Part shown: positions 28,168-37,968 of the stretch, piece after piece
Layout of the letters: the number at the start of each line of letters is the position of its first letter
How positions within the stretch are numbered: position 1 is the first letter of the stretch
Assembly: GCA_947450675.1 (NCBI GenBank)
Contig: CANFWI010000008.1
Span: 1-64,000, forward strand
Length of the DNA: 64,000 nt
Source: Comamonadaceae bacterium
GTDB lineage: Bacteria > Pseudomonadota > Gammaproteobacteria > Burkholderiales > Burkholderiaceae_C
Direction of reading: 5' to 3'
The notes under the pieces: model-generated
The model's input: the letters and a program-made list of their open reading frames with translations, nothing else
Databases searched by the model: none
What the model was told of the DNA's origin: nothing
Translations under genes and position numbers: made by a program

Positions 28168-29250
28168 ATGAAACCCATGTTTTTGAATGTCTCTCAGTTG
28201 TGCGTTCACTACGCCGGGCGAACGCATCGGGCGGTCGACAACGCCTCTTTCACTTTGGCGGCGGGCGAAATTGGCGTGCTCATAGGCCCTTCCGGCTGCG
28301 GCAAAACCACGCTCTTACGCGCCGTGGCCGGCTTGGAAAAAGCCACCGCCGGCAGCATCCGGCTGGCTGGCGAGATCGTCAGCAGTCCACAAGTTCATCT
28401 GCCGGCTGAATCGCGCCGGATTGGCATGGTGTTTCAAGATTACGCACTGTTTCCACACCTTGATGTGGCCAACAATGTCGGCTTTGGCCTGCACCATCTG
28501 AAGCCCGCCGAGCGCCGTTTACGCGTGCAAGAAGTGCTAGCCTTGGTCGGTTTGAGCCACACTGAAAAATTGCACCCGCACCAGCTGTCGGGTGGCCAGC
28601 AACAACGCGTCGCGCTGGCGCGGGCCTTGGCACCAAGGCCACGGCTGCTGTTACTGGATGAACCGTTTTCCAACCTCGATGTTGACTTGCGTGAGCGCTT
28701 GGCGCATGAAGTGCGCGGTATTTTGAAGGCTGCGGGTGCGACTGCGCTGTTTGTGACGCATGACCAACTTGAAGCCTTTGCCATCGGCGACCGCATCGGC
28801 GTCATGCACGAAGGCCAGTTGCAACAGTGGGATGACGCCTATGAGTTGTACCACCGCCCAGCCACGCGCTTCGTCGCGGAATTCATTGGCCACGGTGTTT
28901 TTGCGCATGCACAAATCGAGCAAAAAGAACAAGGCAGCGTGGTGGTGCACACGGCGCTTGGCGACCTTCTTGACATGCAAGAGTGCCCCTTGCCCAACGC
29001 TTACCCCGACGGTATTTGCGACGTGCTGCTGCGCGCCGACGACATCGTGCACGACGATGCGGCACCCGTCAAAGCGCAGATCTTGCGCAAGGCTTTTCGC
29101 GGTTCAGAATTTTTGTACACCTTGAAGCTACAAAGCGGTGAGTCGGTGATGGCGCATGTGCCGTCGCACCATGACCACGCCGTGGGCGAATGGATAGGCA
29201 TCCGGGCGCAGGTCGATCACGTGGTGACCTTTCCGCGCGTCGCGGCCTGA
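28168..29250 (+). CDS. iron(III) ABC transporter ATP-binding protein (FbpC-like)
   Basis: [33 protein letters not shown]-like C-terminus. Confidence 0.92.
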   Translation: MKPMFLNVSQLCVHYAGRTHRAVDNASFTLAAGEIGVLIGPSGCGKTTLLRAVAGLEKATAGSIRLAGEIVSSPQVHLPAESRRIGMVFQDYALFPHLDVANNVGFGLHHLKPAERRLRVQEVLALVGLSHTEKLHPHQLSGGQQQRVALARALAPRPRLLLLDEPFSNLDVDLRERLAHEVRGILKAAGATALFVTHDQLEAFAIGDRIGVMHEGQLQQWDDAYELYHRPATRFVAEFIGHGVFAHAQIEQKEQGSVVVHTALGDLLDMQECPLPNAYPDGICDVLLRADDIVHDDAAPVKAQILRKAFRGSEFLYTLKLQSGESVMAHVPSHHDHAVGEWIGIRAQVDHVVTFPRVAA

Positions 29251-29254
29251 GTCT

Positions 29255-29995
29255 TTAGGCCGCATCCCGCAAGCGCTGAACTTCGCGCTGCAAGTCGCCC
29301 GCCCAAGCGCGCCGGTCGCGCCCGCGCGCCAATTCGGGCACACCCACCGTCACTTCTGCCATCAACTCACGCGCGGTCAGCGTGCGCCACATCGAAGCCA
29401 GCAGTGTGTCGTTCCCAACAAAGCGCGGCGCTTGACTGACCAGACCCGTGCGCCTGTCCACAAAGCGCAAGGCCATCGCCTGCACCGGCACGTTGGCGGT
29501 GATGGCGGCTTGGATCAAATTGGCATGAAAAGGCAGCAGGCTGATGCCGTCGCTGGTCGTGCCCTCAGGGAACACCGCCAGCACCTGCCCGTCGTGCAAA
29601 TGCGCCACCATGTGATGCAGCACGCGGTGCGCATCACGCCGCGATTCGCGCTCAATGAACAGCGTTCCAGCACCCGTCGCCAAGGTGCCGACCAACGGCC
29701 AACGCTTGACTTCCGACTTGGATATAAAGCGGCAATAAACAGCCGAGTGCATCACCAAAATGTCGAGCCACGAGATGTGATTCGCCACCAACAAGACCGG
29801 CCCGGTGGCCAGCGGCTCGCCCTTGAGCACCAGCTCGATGCCGCTGATGGCCAGCATCTTGCGGGCCCAGGTGTTGACGTGCTGACCCTGCACTTCGGCC
29901 GACAGCAAATGAAAGCGCGAGCGAATCAACCAAAAGCCGGACAGCGTGTGTAAAAAGGCCCGCGACAAACGGTAGCCGAGACGCACCACTCTCAT
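29255..29995 (-). CDS. lysophospholipid / 1-acyl-sn-glycerol-3-phosphate acyltransferase
   Basis: VANHISWLDILVM (NHxxxxD), FPEGTTSDG. Confidence 0.9.
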   Translation of the reverse strand: MRVVRLGYRLSRAFLHTLSGFWLIRSRFHLLSAEVQGQHVNTWARKMLAISGIELVLKGEPLATGPVLLVANHISWLDILVMHSAVYCRFISKSEVKRWPLVGTLATGAGTLFIERESRRDAHRVLHHMVAHLHDGQVLAVFPEGTTSDGISLLPFHANLIQAAITANVPVQAMALRFVDRRTGLVSQAPRFVGNDTLLASMWRTLTARELMAEVTVGVPELARGRDRRAWAGDLQREVQRLRDAA

Positions 29996-30002
29996 GCTGT
30001 TT

Positions 30003-31322
30003 TCAGGCCGGATGAGCCGAGTGGGCTTCGTAAGCCACTTGGCCGCCGACCAGCGTCCAGCACACCCGTGCCGGCAATTCGTAGCCCGAAAACGGCGTGT
30101 GCTTGCCCTGACTGCGCAAGGCAGCGGGCTCGACCGTCCAGCTGGTGGCTGGATTGAAAATGCAGACATCGGCCACGCCACCTTGAACCAGTTGACCCGC
30201 GCTGGCTTGCAGCGTGCCCAAAGCAGAGCCTAAGACGCGGGCGGGTTCGCTGGTCAGCACTGCCAAAGCACGCAGCAAACCGGCGCCGCTCTTGTCAGTG
30301 TCTGCACCCCATTTGCAAGCCAGCCCCAGCAACAACTCAAGACCGGTGGCACCGGGCTCGGCTTCGGCAAAGGGCAAGGTTTTAGCGTCTTCGTCGACCG
30401 GCGAATGGTCGGACACCAGCGCGTCCACCGTGCCGTCGAGCAAGCCTAGTCGCAGCGCATCGCGATCGCGCTGCTGGCGCAGCGGCGGCTCGAGTCGCAT
30501 GCGGCTGTCGAAGTAACCGATGTCGGTGTCCGTCAAGTGCAAGCTGTTGATGCTGACATCACAAGTCACCCGCAAACCGTCGGCCTTGGCTTGGGCCACC
30601 AGCGCCACGCCCGCAGCACTGCTGATGCGGCACAAATGCACGCGTGCACCGGTCGACCGCATCAACTCAAAAATCGTGTGCAGCGCAATGGTTTCAGCCG
30701 CTACTGGCACACCGCTCAAACCCAAGCGCGTGGCCAGTGCGCCACTGGCTGCGACGCCTTTGCCCAAGTGCATGTCTTGCGGACGCAGCCACACTGTGTA
30801 GTCAAAACTGGCGGCGTACTGCAAGGCGCGCATCAGCACTTGCGTGTCTTCCAGCGGCACGTCAGCTTGGCTGAAACCGACGCAACCGGCTTCGGTCAGC
30901 TGCACCATTTCGGTCAAGGCGATGCCTTGCAATCCACGCGTCAAAGCGCCCAGCGGGAAGACCCGCGACTGGTGCAGTTTCTCAGCGCGGAACTTCAGCA
31001 TCTCGACCAGACCGGGCTCGTCGAGCACCGGATCGGTGTCGGGCGGGCAGACCAAACTGGTCACGCCGCCGGCGACGGCTGCGGCCAATTCACTGGCCAA
31101 CATGCCTTCGTGTTCATGGCCGGGTTCGCGCAGACGCACCGACAAATCGACCAGCCCCGGCGCCACCACGCAGCCCGCAGCGTCTATCGTTTTGTTCGGC
31201 GCGAAGTCAGCCGCCACAGCGCCGATGCTGATGATGCGGCCCGCCGCAATCGCCACATCAACGCGCTCGTCAAAGCCTGTCGCCGGGTTGATGACGCGGC
31301 CATTTTTAATCAGTAATTTCAT
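30003..31322 (-). CDS. pyrC: dihydroorotase-like protein PyrC' (probably non-catalytic)
   Basis: Amidohydrolase fold, but [13 protein letters not shown] replaces the HxH metal motif; downstream of pyrB. Confidence 0.88.
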   Translation of the reverse strand: MKLLIKNGRVINPATGFDERVDVAIAAGRIISIGAVAADFAPNKTIDAAGCVVAPGLVDLSVRLREPGHEHEGMLASELAAAVAGGVTSLVCPPDTDPVLDEPGLVEMLKFRAEKLHQSRVFPLGALTRGLQGIALTEMVQLTEAGCVGFSQADVPLEDTQVLMRALQYAASFDYTVWLRPQDMHLGKGVAASGALATRLGLSGVPVAAETIALHTIFELMRSTGARVHLCRISSAAGVALVAQAKADGLRVTCDVSINSLHLTDTDIGYFDSRMRLEPPLRQQRDRDALRLGLLDGTVDALVSDHSPVDEDAKTLPFAEAEPGATGLELLLGLACKWGADTDKSGAGLLRALAVLTSEPARVLGSALGTLQASAGQLVQGGVADVCIFNPATSWTVEPAALRSQGKHTPFSGYELPARVCWTLVGGQVAYEAHSAHPA

Positions 31323-32281
31323 GCTTCATTCCCGGCAACGATGCTCATGACCGCCATCCGCACAGCGATACCGTAAGTGACCTGCGGCAAGATCACGCTT
31401 TGTGCGCCATCGACCACCGCCGAATCGATTTCAACCCCACGGTTGATCGGCCCGGGATGCATGACGATAGCGTCTGGCTTGGCCAGTTGCAGTTTTTCAG
31501 GCGTCAGGCCAAAGCTCTTGAAATACTCTTGGCTGCTCGGCAGCAAGGCGCCCGACATGCGCTCGTTTTGCAGGCGCAGGGTGATGACCACGTCGGCACC
31601 GCGAATGCCTTCTTCCAGTGTATGGCAGACCCGCACGCCCATTTCCGACATATTGGACGGCACCAGCGTCTTCGGGCCGACGACCCGCACCTCGGCACAA
31701 CCGAGTGTGGTCAGCGCATGAATGTCTGAGCGCGCCACCCGCGAATGCAGCACGTCGCCAACGATGGCCACCGTCAGGTTGCTGAAGTCTTTCTTGTAAT
31801 GGCGGATGGTGTACATGTCCAACAGGCCTTGCGTCGGGTGCGCATGGCGACCGTCGCCGGCGTTGATCACGTGGACATGCGGCGCCACGTGCTGGGCGAT
31901 CAGGTAGGGCGCGCCCGACTCGCTGTGGCGCACCACAAAAATGTCGGCCGCCATGGCGCTGAGGTTGGCAATCGTGTCCAACAACGACTCGCCCTTGGAG
32001 GCTGACGAGCGCGCGATGTCGAGGTTGATGACGTCGGCTGACAGCCGCGTCGCGGCGATCTCAAAGGTCGTTCGCGTGCGGGTGGAGTTTTCAAAAAAGA
32101 GGTTGAAAACACTCTTGCCGCGCAGCAGCGGAACCTTCTTGACCTCGCGGTCGCTGACGCTGACAAAGTTCGCGGCGGTGTCCAAAATCTGCGTCAGCGT
32201 GGCTTTCGGCAAACCTTCGGTGGAGAGCAGGTGAATCAGCTCGCCGTGCTTGTTGAGTTGGGGGTTTCGTCGGTACAACAC
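31319..32281 (-). CDS. pyrB: aspartate carbamoyltransferase catalytic subunit
   Basis: [34 protein letters not shown] start at 32281 ([13 protein letters not shown]). Confidence 0.95.
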   Translation of the reverse strand: MLYRRNPQLNKHGELIHLLSTEGLPKATLTQILDTAANFVSVSDREVKKVPLLRGKSVFNLFFENSTRTRTTFEIAATRLSADVINLDIARSSASKGESLLDTIANLSAMAADIFVVRHSESGAPYLIAQHVAPHVHVINAGDGRHAHPTQGLLDMYTIRHYKKDFSNLTVAIVGDVLHSRVARSDIHALTTLGCAEVRVVGPKTLVPSNMSEMGVRVCHTLEEGIRGADVVITLRLQNERMSGALLPSSQEYFKSFGLTPEKLQLAKPDAIVMHPGPINRGVEIDSAVVDGAQSVILPQVTYGIAVRMAVMSIVAGNEA

Positions 32282-32282
32282 G

Positions 32283-32792
32283 TTAGGCTCCCTGGACTTC
32301 AAAACTGAATTCACCGGCGTCTGAGCGCGCCAGTTGCAGCGACTGCGTCGCCGGCAAGCTGACGCGCGCCATCGCCAAGTCGGGCTGCACTGGCAACTCG
32401 CGACCACCGCGGTCAACCAGCACCGCCAATTTGACACTGGCGGGACGGCCGTAGTCAAAGAGTTCATTCAGCACAGCGCGAATGGTGCGGCCGGTGTAGA
32501 GCACGTCGTCGAGCACGATCAGGTGCTCGCCGTTGACATCAAAAGGCAGCAAGGTTTGCGCGCTAGAAGCCAAGCCGCGGCTCGAAAAATCGTCGCGGTG
32601 CATGACCGATGACAACACGCCAATCGGCTCATTCAAACCAAGGTCTTTTTGCAGTCGCTCAGCCAGCCAAGCACCACCCGACGCGACACCGACCAGCCGC
32701 GGTGGCTTGGGGTAGCTGGCGAGCAGCGTCTGCAGACTGCGCAGCAGTTCGAGGTAGAGCGCTTCCGCGTTCAGGGATTCGACGGTCTTCAA
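32283..32792 (-). CDS. pyrR: bifunctional pyr operon regulator / uracil phosphoribosyltransferase
   Basis: PRPP motif [18 protein letters not shown]; adjacent to pyrB. Confidence 0.92.
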   Translation of the reverse strand: MKTVESLNAEALYLELLRSLQTLLASYPKPPRLVGVASGGAWLAERLQKDLGLNEPIGVLSSVMHRDDFSSRGLASSAQTLLPFDVNGEHLIVLDDVLYTGRTIRAVLNELFDYGRPASVKLAVLVDRGGRELPVQPDLAMARVSLPATQSLQLARSDAGEFSFEVQGA

Positions 32793-33205
32793 GAAAGACT
32801 CCTTAAAAATTGCTCAAGAATGATGCAGGCAGATGCCGCGTCAGCATCTGCCGCCCCGAGCGCATGCGCTTCGGTGGTGCTGTAACGCTCATCGACTTCG
32901 TAAACGCTGAGCCCGAAACGGCCGCGCAACTGACGCGCAAACTTTAGCGCACGCAGCGTGTTTTCGTGACTGGCGCCGTCGGGATGATAAGGAACGCCGA
33001 CCACCAAGGCGTCGGGTTGCCACTCTTTGATGCGCGCGGCAATCGGCACAAAACGCGCGTCACCGACAGCGCTGATGGTGGTTTGCGGCGTGGCGGTGCG
33101 CATCAGCCGGTTGCCGCTGGCCACACCAGTGCGCTTGAGCCCAAAATCAAAAGCCAGAAAGGTTTGGACAGAGGGGGCCAACTCAATGGCAGCCCCGACG
33201 CTCAT
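32789..33205 (-). CDS. ruvX: Holliday junction resolvase-like protein RuvX/YqgF
   Basis: FLAFDFGLKRTGVASG, VVGVPYHPDG, YEVDERYST. Confidence 0.93.
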   Translation of the reverse strand: MSVGAAIELAPSVQTFLAFDFGLKRTGVASGNRLMRTATPQTTISAVGDARFVPIAARIKEWQPDALVVGVPYHPDGASHENTLRALKFARQLRGRFGLSVYEVDERYSTTEAHALGAADADAASACIILEQFLRSLS

Positions 33206-33789
33206 GAGTGGCCAGCCTCAGGCGACAGCATCCAGCGCTGCAGGCCGAGCAAGAGCAAGGCCTTGTCGTAGCGCTGCTCGACCGGGGTGTCAAAAATCAC
33301 CGCTGGGTCAGCCGCCACCGTGAGCCAGCTGTTGTCTGAAATCTCAGACTCCAACTGCCCTTCACCCCAAGCGGAGTAACCCAGCGAGACAAAGACGCGC
33401 CGGGGGCCAGCGCCCGTCGACAGCGCTTCAAGAACGTCTTTGGAGGTGGTCATTTCAAGTCCGCCGGGAATCGACATGGTCGACGCGTAGACCGACTCAT
33501 TGCCCGGCAACATGCTTTCGTGCAGAACAAAACCGCGCTCGGTTTGCACCGGCCCGCCTTTGTACACCGGCGCTTCGCTGAGGTCGTCGCGCCGCAGCGG
33601 CAACTCAACTTTGTCAAACAGGCTTTTCAGGCTGATGTCGCTTGGCTTGTTGATGACCAAACCCAAAGCGCCGCGCTCGCTGTGCTCGCACATGTAGATC
33701 ACACTGCCTACAAAAGGCTCGTCATCCAAGCCGGGCATGGCGATCAGAAAATGATGCGTGAAGTTGATCGGGTCGAAGTCCATGGCCAT
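33202..33789 (-). CDS. YqgE/AlgH family protein
   Basis: NFTHHFLIAMPGLDDEPF, CEHSERGALGLVINKPSD. Start moved to ATG 33789. Confidence 0.93.
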   Translation of the reverse strand: MAMDFDPINFTHHFLIAMPGLDDEPFVGSVIYMCEHSERGALGLVINKPSDISLKSLFDKVELPLRRDDLSEAPVYKGGPVQTERGFVLHESMLPGNESVYASTMSIPGGLEMTTSKDVLEALSTGAGPRRVFVSLGYSAWGEGQLESEISDNSWLTVAADPAVIFDTPVEQRYDKALLLLGLQRWMLSPEAGHS

Positions 33790-33862
33790 AACCCCAATTT
33801 TACGCTGACGATCTGCGGCCCGGCTCTGATTCAACAGCCGCTGTCCGGCTAACATCCTCGCC

Positions 33863-35341
33863 ATGAGCAAACAATACGAGCGCGGACTGGTCTGGTTCCG
33901 CCGCGACCTTCGGGCGCATGACCACGCTGCCCTGCACCACGCCCTGAGCACCTGCCGGCAAGTTTTCTGCCTGTTCGTGCTGGACAAGGAGATTCTCGAC
34001 CCGCTGCCGCGCACCGACCGGCGGGTTGATTTCATCGTGCAGTCGCTGACCGAGCTTGACGCCGCACTGCAAGCACTGGCCGAGCCGCATGGCGTCAACA
34101 ACGCCGGGCTGCTGGTGCTGCATGACTGGGCCAGCACGGCGGTGCCGCTACAGGCGCAAGCCTTGCAAGTGCAAGCAGTCTTCACCAACCACGACGACGA
34201 GCCACAAGCCGTTCAGCGCGACGTGCAGGTTGCAGACAGTTTGGCGGCCAAGGGCGTGGCCTTTCACAGCTTCAAAGACCACGTGGTGTTTGAACGCACC
34301 GAACTGCTGACGCAGGGCGGCAAGCCTTATGGCGTTTTCACGCCTTACAAAAACAGCTGGCTGAAAAAGGTCGACAGCTACTACCTGCAGTCCTACGCCA
34401 TCAAGGCCCATGCCGAAGCGCTGGCCAACAAGCCGGCCGATGCAAAGCCAGTACCAACGCTGAGCCAGATCGGCTTCGAGGCCAGCAACTTGCAGGCGCT
34501 GAAACTGCCCACCGGCATCTCGGGCGGCGCCCAGTTATTTGAAGAATTTTTGCAGCGCATCGACGACTACGAAGACAGCCGCAACTTTCCGGCCGTCAAA
34601 GGGCCGAGTTACTTGGGCGTGCATCTGCGCTTTGGCACGGTGTCGATTCGCCAGCTGGCCGCTGAAGCGCTGAAACGCCAGCTCGCAGGCAGCGCCGGTG
34701 CCGCCGTCTGGCTGAGTGAGCTGATCTGGCGCGATTTTTATGCGCAAATTTTGAGCAACTTCCCGCATGTGGCCGAGGCCTCATTCAAGCCCGACTATGA
34801 CGCGATTCAATGGGAAACCGGCGCACAAGCCGACGCGCTGTTTGCCGCTTGGTGCGAAGGCCGCACCGGTTATCCCTTGGTCGACGCCGCCATGGCGCAG
34901 ATCAACCAGACCGGCTACATGCACAACCGGCTGCGCATGGTCGCCGCCTGCTTTTTAATCAAGGATTTGGGCATCGACTGGCGCCGCGGTGAGCGCTACT
35001 TTGCCGACAAGCTGAATGACTTTGACCTGTCAGCCAACAACGGCGGCTGGCAATGGGCGTCTAGCAGCGGCTGCGACGCGCAGCCCTACTTTCGCATTTT
35101 CAACCCGGTCAGCCAGAGCTTGAAGTTCGACCCCGACGGCAAGTTCATCCGCAAATACCTGCCGGTGCTCGCTGGTCTGCAGGGCAAAGCTTTGCACAGC
35201 CCGTGGGAAGCCGCGCCGCTGGAGTTGGCGGCGGCGGGCGTGACATTGGGAGACAACTATCCGTTGCCGCTGGTGCAGCACGCTGAGGCCCGGACCCGCA
35301 CGCTGGAGCGCTATGCGGTGGTCAAAAAGACCCTGGCCTGA
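33863..35341 (+). CDS. phrB: deoxyribodipyrimidine photolyase
   Basis: GLVWFRRDLRAHDHAALHHAL, LIWRDFYAQIL, NNGGWQWASSSGCDAQPYFRIFNP. Confidence 0.95.
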   Translation: MSKQYERGLVWFRRDLRAHDHAALHHALSTCRQVFCLFVLDKEILDPLPRTDRRVDFIVQSLTELDAALQALAEPHGVNNAGLLVLHDWASTAVPLQAQALQVQAVFTNHDDEPQAVQRDVQVADSLAAKGVAFHSFKDHVVFERTELLTQGGKPYGVFTPYKNSWLKKVDSYYLQSYAIKAHAEALANKPADAKPVPTLSQIGFEASNLQALKLPTGISGGAQLFEEFLQRIDDYEDSRNFPAVKGPSYLGVHLRFGTVSIRQLAAEALKRQLAGSAGAAVWLSELIWRDFYAQILSNFPHVAEASFKPDYDAIQWETGAQADALFAAWCEGRTGYPLVDAAMAQINQTGYMHNRLRMVAACFLIKDLGIDWRRGERYFADKLNDFDLSANNGGWQWASSSGCDAQPYFRIFNPVSQSLKFDPDGKFIRKYLPVLAGLQGKALHSPWEAAPLELAAAGVTLGDNYPLPLVQHAEARTRTLERYAVVKKTLA

Positions 35342-35378
35342 ACTGATGAGAATCAGAGTCGGCCCAGGTCGACTGACT

Positions 35379-35558
35379 TCAGAGGTCGACCATCTCGAAG
35401 TCTTCTTTGCGGGCGCCGCACTCAGGGCAGGTCCAGTTCATGGGCACATCGGCCCACAGGGTGCCCGGCGCAATGCCGTGCTCAGGCGCGCCTGCGGCCT
35501 CGTCGTAGAGCCAGCCACAGATCAGGCACATCCAAGTCTTTGTTGCAGTTGTAGTCAC
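35379..35558 (-). CDS. rubredoxin
   Basis: Minus-strand (GTG)TTTATKTWMCLICGWLYDEAAGAPEHGIAPGTLWADVPMNWTCPECGARKEDFEMVDL*: two CxxC knuckles. 59 aa, below the ORF-track cutoff. Confidence 0.93.
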   Translation of the reverse strand: MTTTATKTWMCLICGWLYDEAAGAPEHGIAPGTLWADVPMNWTCPECGARKEDFEMVDL

Positions 35559-35661
35559 AGCGTTATCTTTGCTTTCGCGAATAGAATCAATCGAAGAATT
35601 GTATCGGCGAGGCGGTGACTTTTGTCATGCCGGCAGAATCCTCAGCCAAAAAACACCGCAC

Positions 35662-36621
35662 ATGCCACAAGCCCTGACTCCCCCCACTGACCTCACACCC
35701 GACCCAGACACGGTTGACAGTGCACCCGCCTGCGTCATGAGCTTCAACGCCAGCGACCCCAGCGGCGCCGGCGGCTTGACCGCCGACATCATGGCGATTG
35801 CCTCGGCTGGCGGTCACGTGCTGGCGGTTGTCACGGGCGCTTATTCGCGCGACACAGCGGCCATCTTGGACCACTTTGCTTTTGACGACGACGCTGTTTC
35901 CGAGCAAGCCCGAGCGGCCTTGGAAGACATGCCGGTCAGCGCCATCAAGGTCGGCTTTGTCGGCAGCCCCGAAAACGTCAGCGCCATCGCCGAGATTGCC
36001 TCTGACTACTCAGATGCGCCGTTGGTTGCCTACATGCCCAGCCTGTCATGGTGGGAAGAAGACAAGATCGACAGCTACTTGGATGCGTTTCGCGAACTCT
36101 TGCTGCCACAAGCAACCTTGCTCACCGGCAACCACAGCACGCTCTGGCGCTGGCTGCTGCCTGACTGGTCGGGCGACAAAAGCCCGAGCGCGCGCGACAT
36201 CGCCAAGGCTGCCGGCGAACTGGGCGTGCCCTACACCTTGGTCACCGGCATTCCAGCCGCCGAGCAGTTCATTGAAAACGTGCTGGCCACGCCGCAGAGC
36301 ATTTTGTACAGCGAGAAGTTCGAACATTTCGACGCCAGCTTTGCTGGTGCTGGCGATACCCTCAGCGCGGCCCTGTCAGCGCTGCTGGCCAACGGCCACG
36401 ACTTGCAAAGCGCTACCACCGAAGCCCTGACCTACCTCGACCACAGCCTGAATGCAGGCTTTCAGCCCGGCATGGGCCACTTGGTCCCTGACCGCATGTT
36501 CTGGGCGCAAGCCGACGACGATGCCGATGAGACCGACAGCACCGATGAGGCGTCTAGCCTCACCGATCCATTGATCTCGACCCCCTTTATTGACATCCCC
36601 CCGAATGGCACAAAACACTAA
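35662..36621 (+). CDS. thiD: hydroxymethylpyrimidine/phosphomethylpyrimidine kinase
   Basis: [48 protein letters not shown]. Confidence 0.9.
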   Translation: MPQALTPPTDLTPDPDTVDSAPACVMSFNASDPSGAGGLTADIMAIASAGGHVLAVVTGAYSRDTAAILDHFAFDDDAVSEQARAALEDMPVSAIKVGFVGSPENVSAIAEIASDYSDAPLVAYMPSLSWWEEDKIDSYLDAFRELLLPQATLLTGNHSTLWRWLLPDWSGDKSPSARDIAKAAGELGVPYTLVTGIPAAEQFIENVLATPQSILYSEKFEHFDASFAGAGDTLSAALSALLANGHDLQSATTEALTYLDHSLNAGFQPGMGHLVPDRMFWAQADDDADETDSTDEASSLTDPLISTPFIDIPPNGTKH

Positions 36622-37930
36622 CTCCGCAGCCAACACTTTGTCCCGCAATGACGCTTTTTTTGAACGCGCCAAGGCCGTTATTCCTGGCGGCGTGAACTCC
36701 CCGGTGCGGGCCTTCAAAGCGGTGGGTGGCACACCGCGCTTTGTACAGCGCGCGCAAGGCGCTTATTTTTGGGATGCCGACGGCCAGCGTTACATCGACT
36801 ACATCGGCTCTTGGGGCCCGATGATCCTTGGCCACGGCCACCCGGCGGTGCTTGAGGCCGTGCAAAAAGCTGCACTCGATGGTTTTTCTTTTGGCGCGCC
36901 GACTGAGCGCGAGGTCGAGCTGGCAGAAGAAATCATCAAGCTGGTGCCGTCGATCGACATGATCCGTCTCGTCAGTTCCGGCACCGAAGCGGCCATGAGC
37001 ACGCTGCGCTTGGCGCGTGGTGCCACCGGTCGCAGCAAGTTCATCAAGTTCGAAGGCTGCTACCACGGCCATGCGGATGCGCTGCTGGTCAAAGCCGGCT
37101 CGGGCTTGGCGACTTTCGGCAACCCGACCAGCGCCGGCGTGCCGCCTGAAGTCGTGCGTGACACCTTGGTTTTGGAATACAACAATGTGGCTCAGCTGGA
37201 AGAAGCTTTCAGCCTGCACGGCAAAGAACTCGCTTGCGTGATGATCGAGCCGATCGCTGGCAACATGAACTTCGTGCGCGCCAGCGTGCCCTTCATGAAG
37301 CGTTGCCGCGAGCTGTGCACGCAATACGGTGCGCTGTTGGTGTTTGACGAAGTCATGACCGGTTTTCGGGTGGCTTTGGGCGGCGCTCAAAGTGTCTACG
37401 CCCAACTCATTCCAGGCTTTGAGCCCGACATGACGGTGATGGGCAAAGTCATTGGCGGCGGCATGCCGCTGGCGGCTTTTGGCGCCAAACGTGCCGTGAT
37501 GGAGCAGCTCGCCCCGCAAGGCCCGGTCTACCAAGCCGGCACGCTGTCGGGCAACCCGGTCGCCACCGCCTGCGGACTGGCCACCTTGCGCGAACTGCAA
37601 AAGCCCGGTTTTTACGAAGCGCTGGGCGCCCGCACCCACAGCTTGGTAGCCGGTTTGACGCAAGCGGCAAAGCACGCCGGTGTGCCGTTTTGCGGTGACA
37701 GCCAAGGCGGCATGTTCGGCTTCTTTTTGCTCGACACGCTGCCGCAAAACTACAGCACCGTGATGACCACCGACAGCCCAGCCTTCAACCAATTCTTCCA
37801 CGCCATGTTGGACAGCGGCGTTTACTACGCACCGGCGCTGTACGAAGCTGGCTTTGTCAGCGCTGCGCACACAGCCGAAGACATTGAAACCACAGTGGCT
37901 GCTGCTGCTCGATTTTTTGCGACGCGCTGA
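36605..37930 (+). CDS. hemL: glutamate-1-semialdehyde 2,1-aminomutase
   Basis: [70 protein letters not shown]. Confidence 0.96.
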   Translation: MAQNTNSAANTLSRNDAFFERAKAVIPGGVNSPVRAFKAVGGTPRFVQRAQGAYFWDADGQRYIDYIGSWGPMILGHGHPAVLEAVQKAALDGFSFGAPTEREVELAEEIIKLVPSIDMIRLVSSGTEAAMSTLRLARGATGRSKFIKFEGCYHGHADALLVKAGSGLATFGNPTSAGVPPEVVRDTLVLEYNNVAQLEEAFSLHGKELACVMIEPIAGNMNFVRASVPFMKRCRELCTQYGALLVFDEVMTGFRVALGGAQSVYAQLIPGFEPDMTVMGKVIGGGMPLAAFGAKRAVMEQLAPQGPVYQAGTLSGNPVATACGLATLRELQKPGFYEALGARTHSLVAGLTQAAKHAGVPFCGDSQGGMFGFFLLDTLPQNYSTVMTTDSPAFNQFFHAMLDSGVYYAPALYEAGFVSAAHTAEDIETTVAAAARFFATR

Positions 37931-37968
37931 AAATCCATGCCGTGATCCCGTGACAAGCTGGAATCCTC

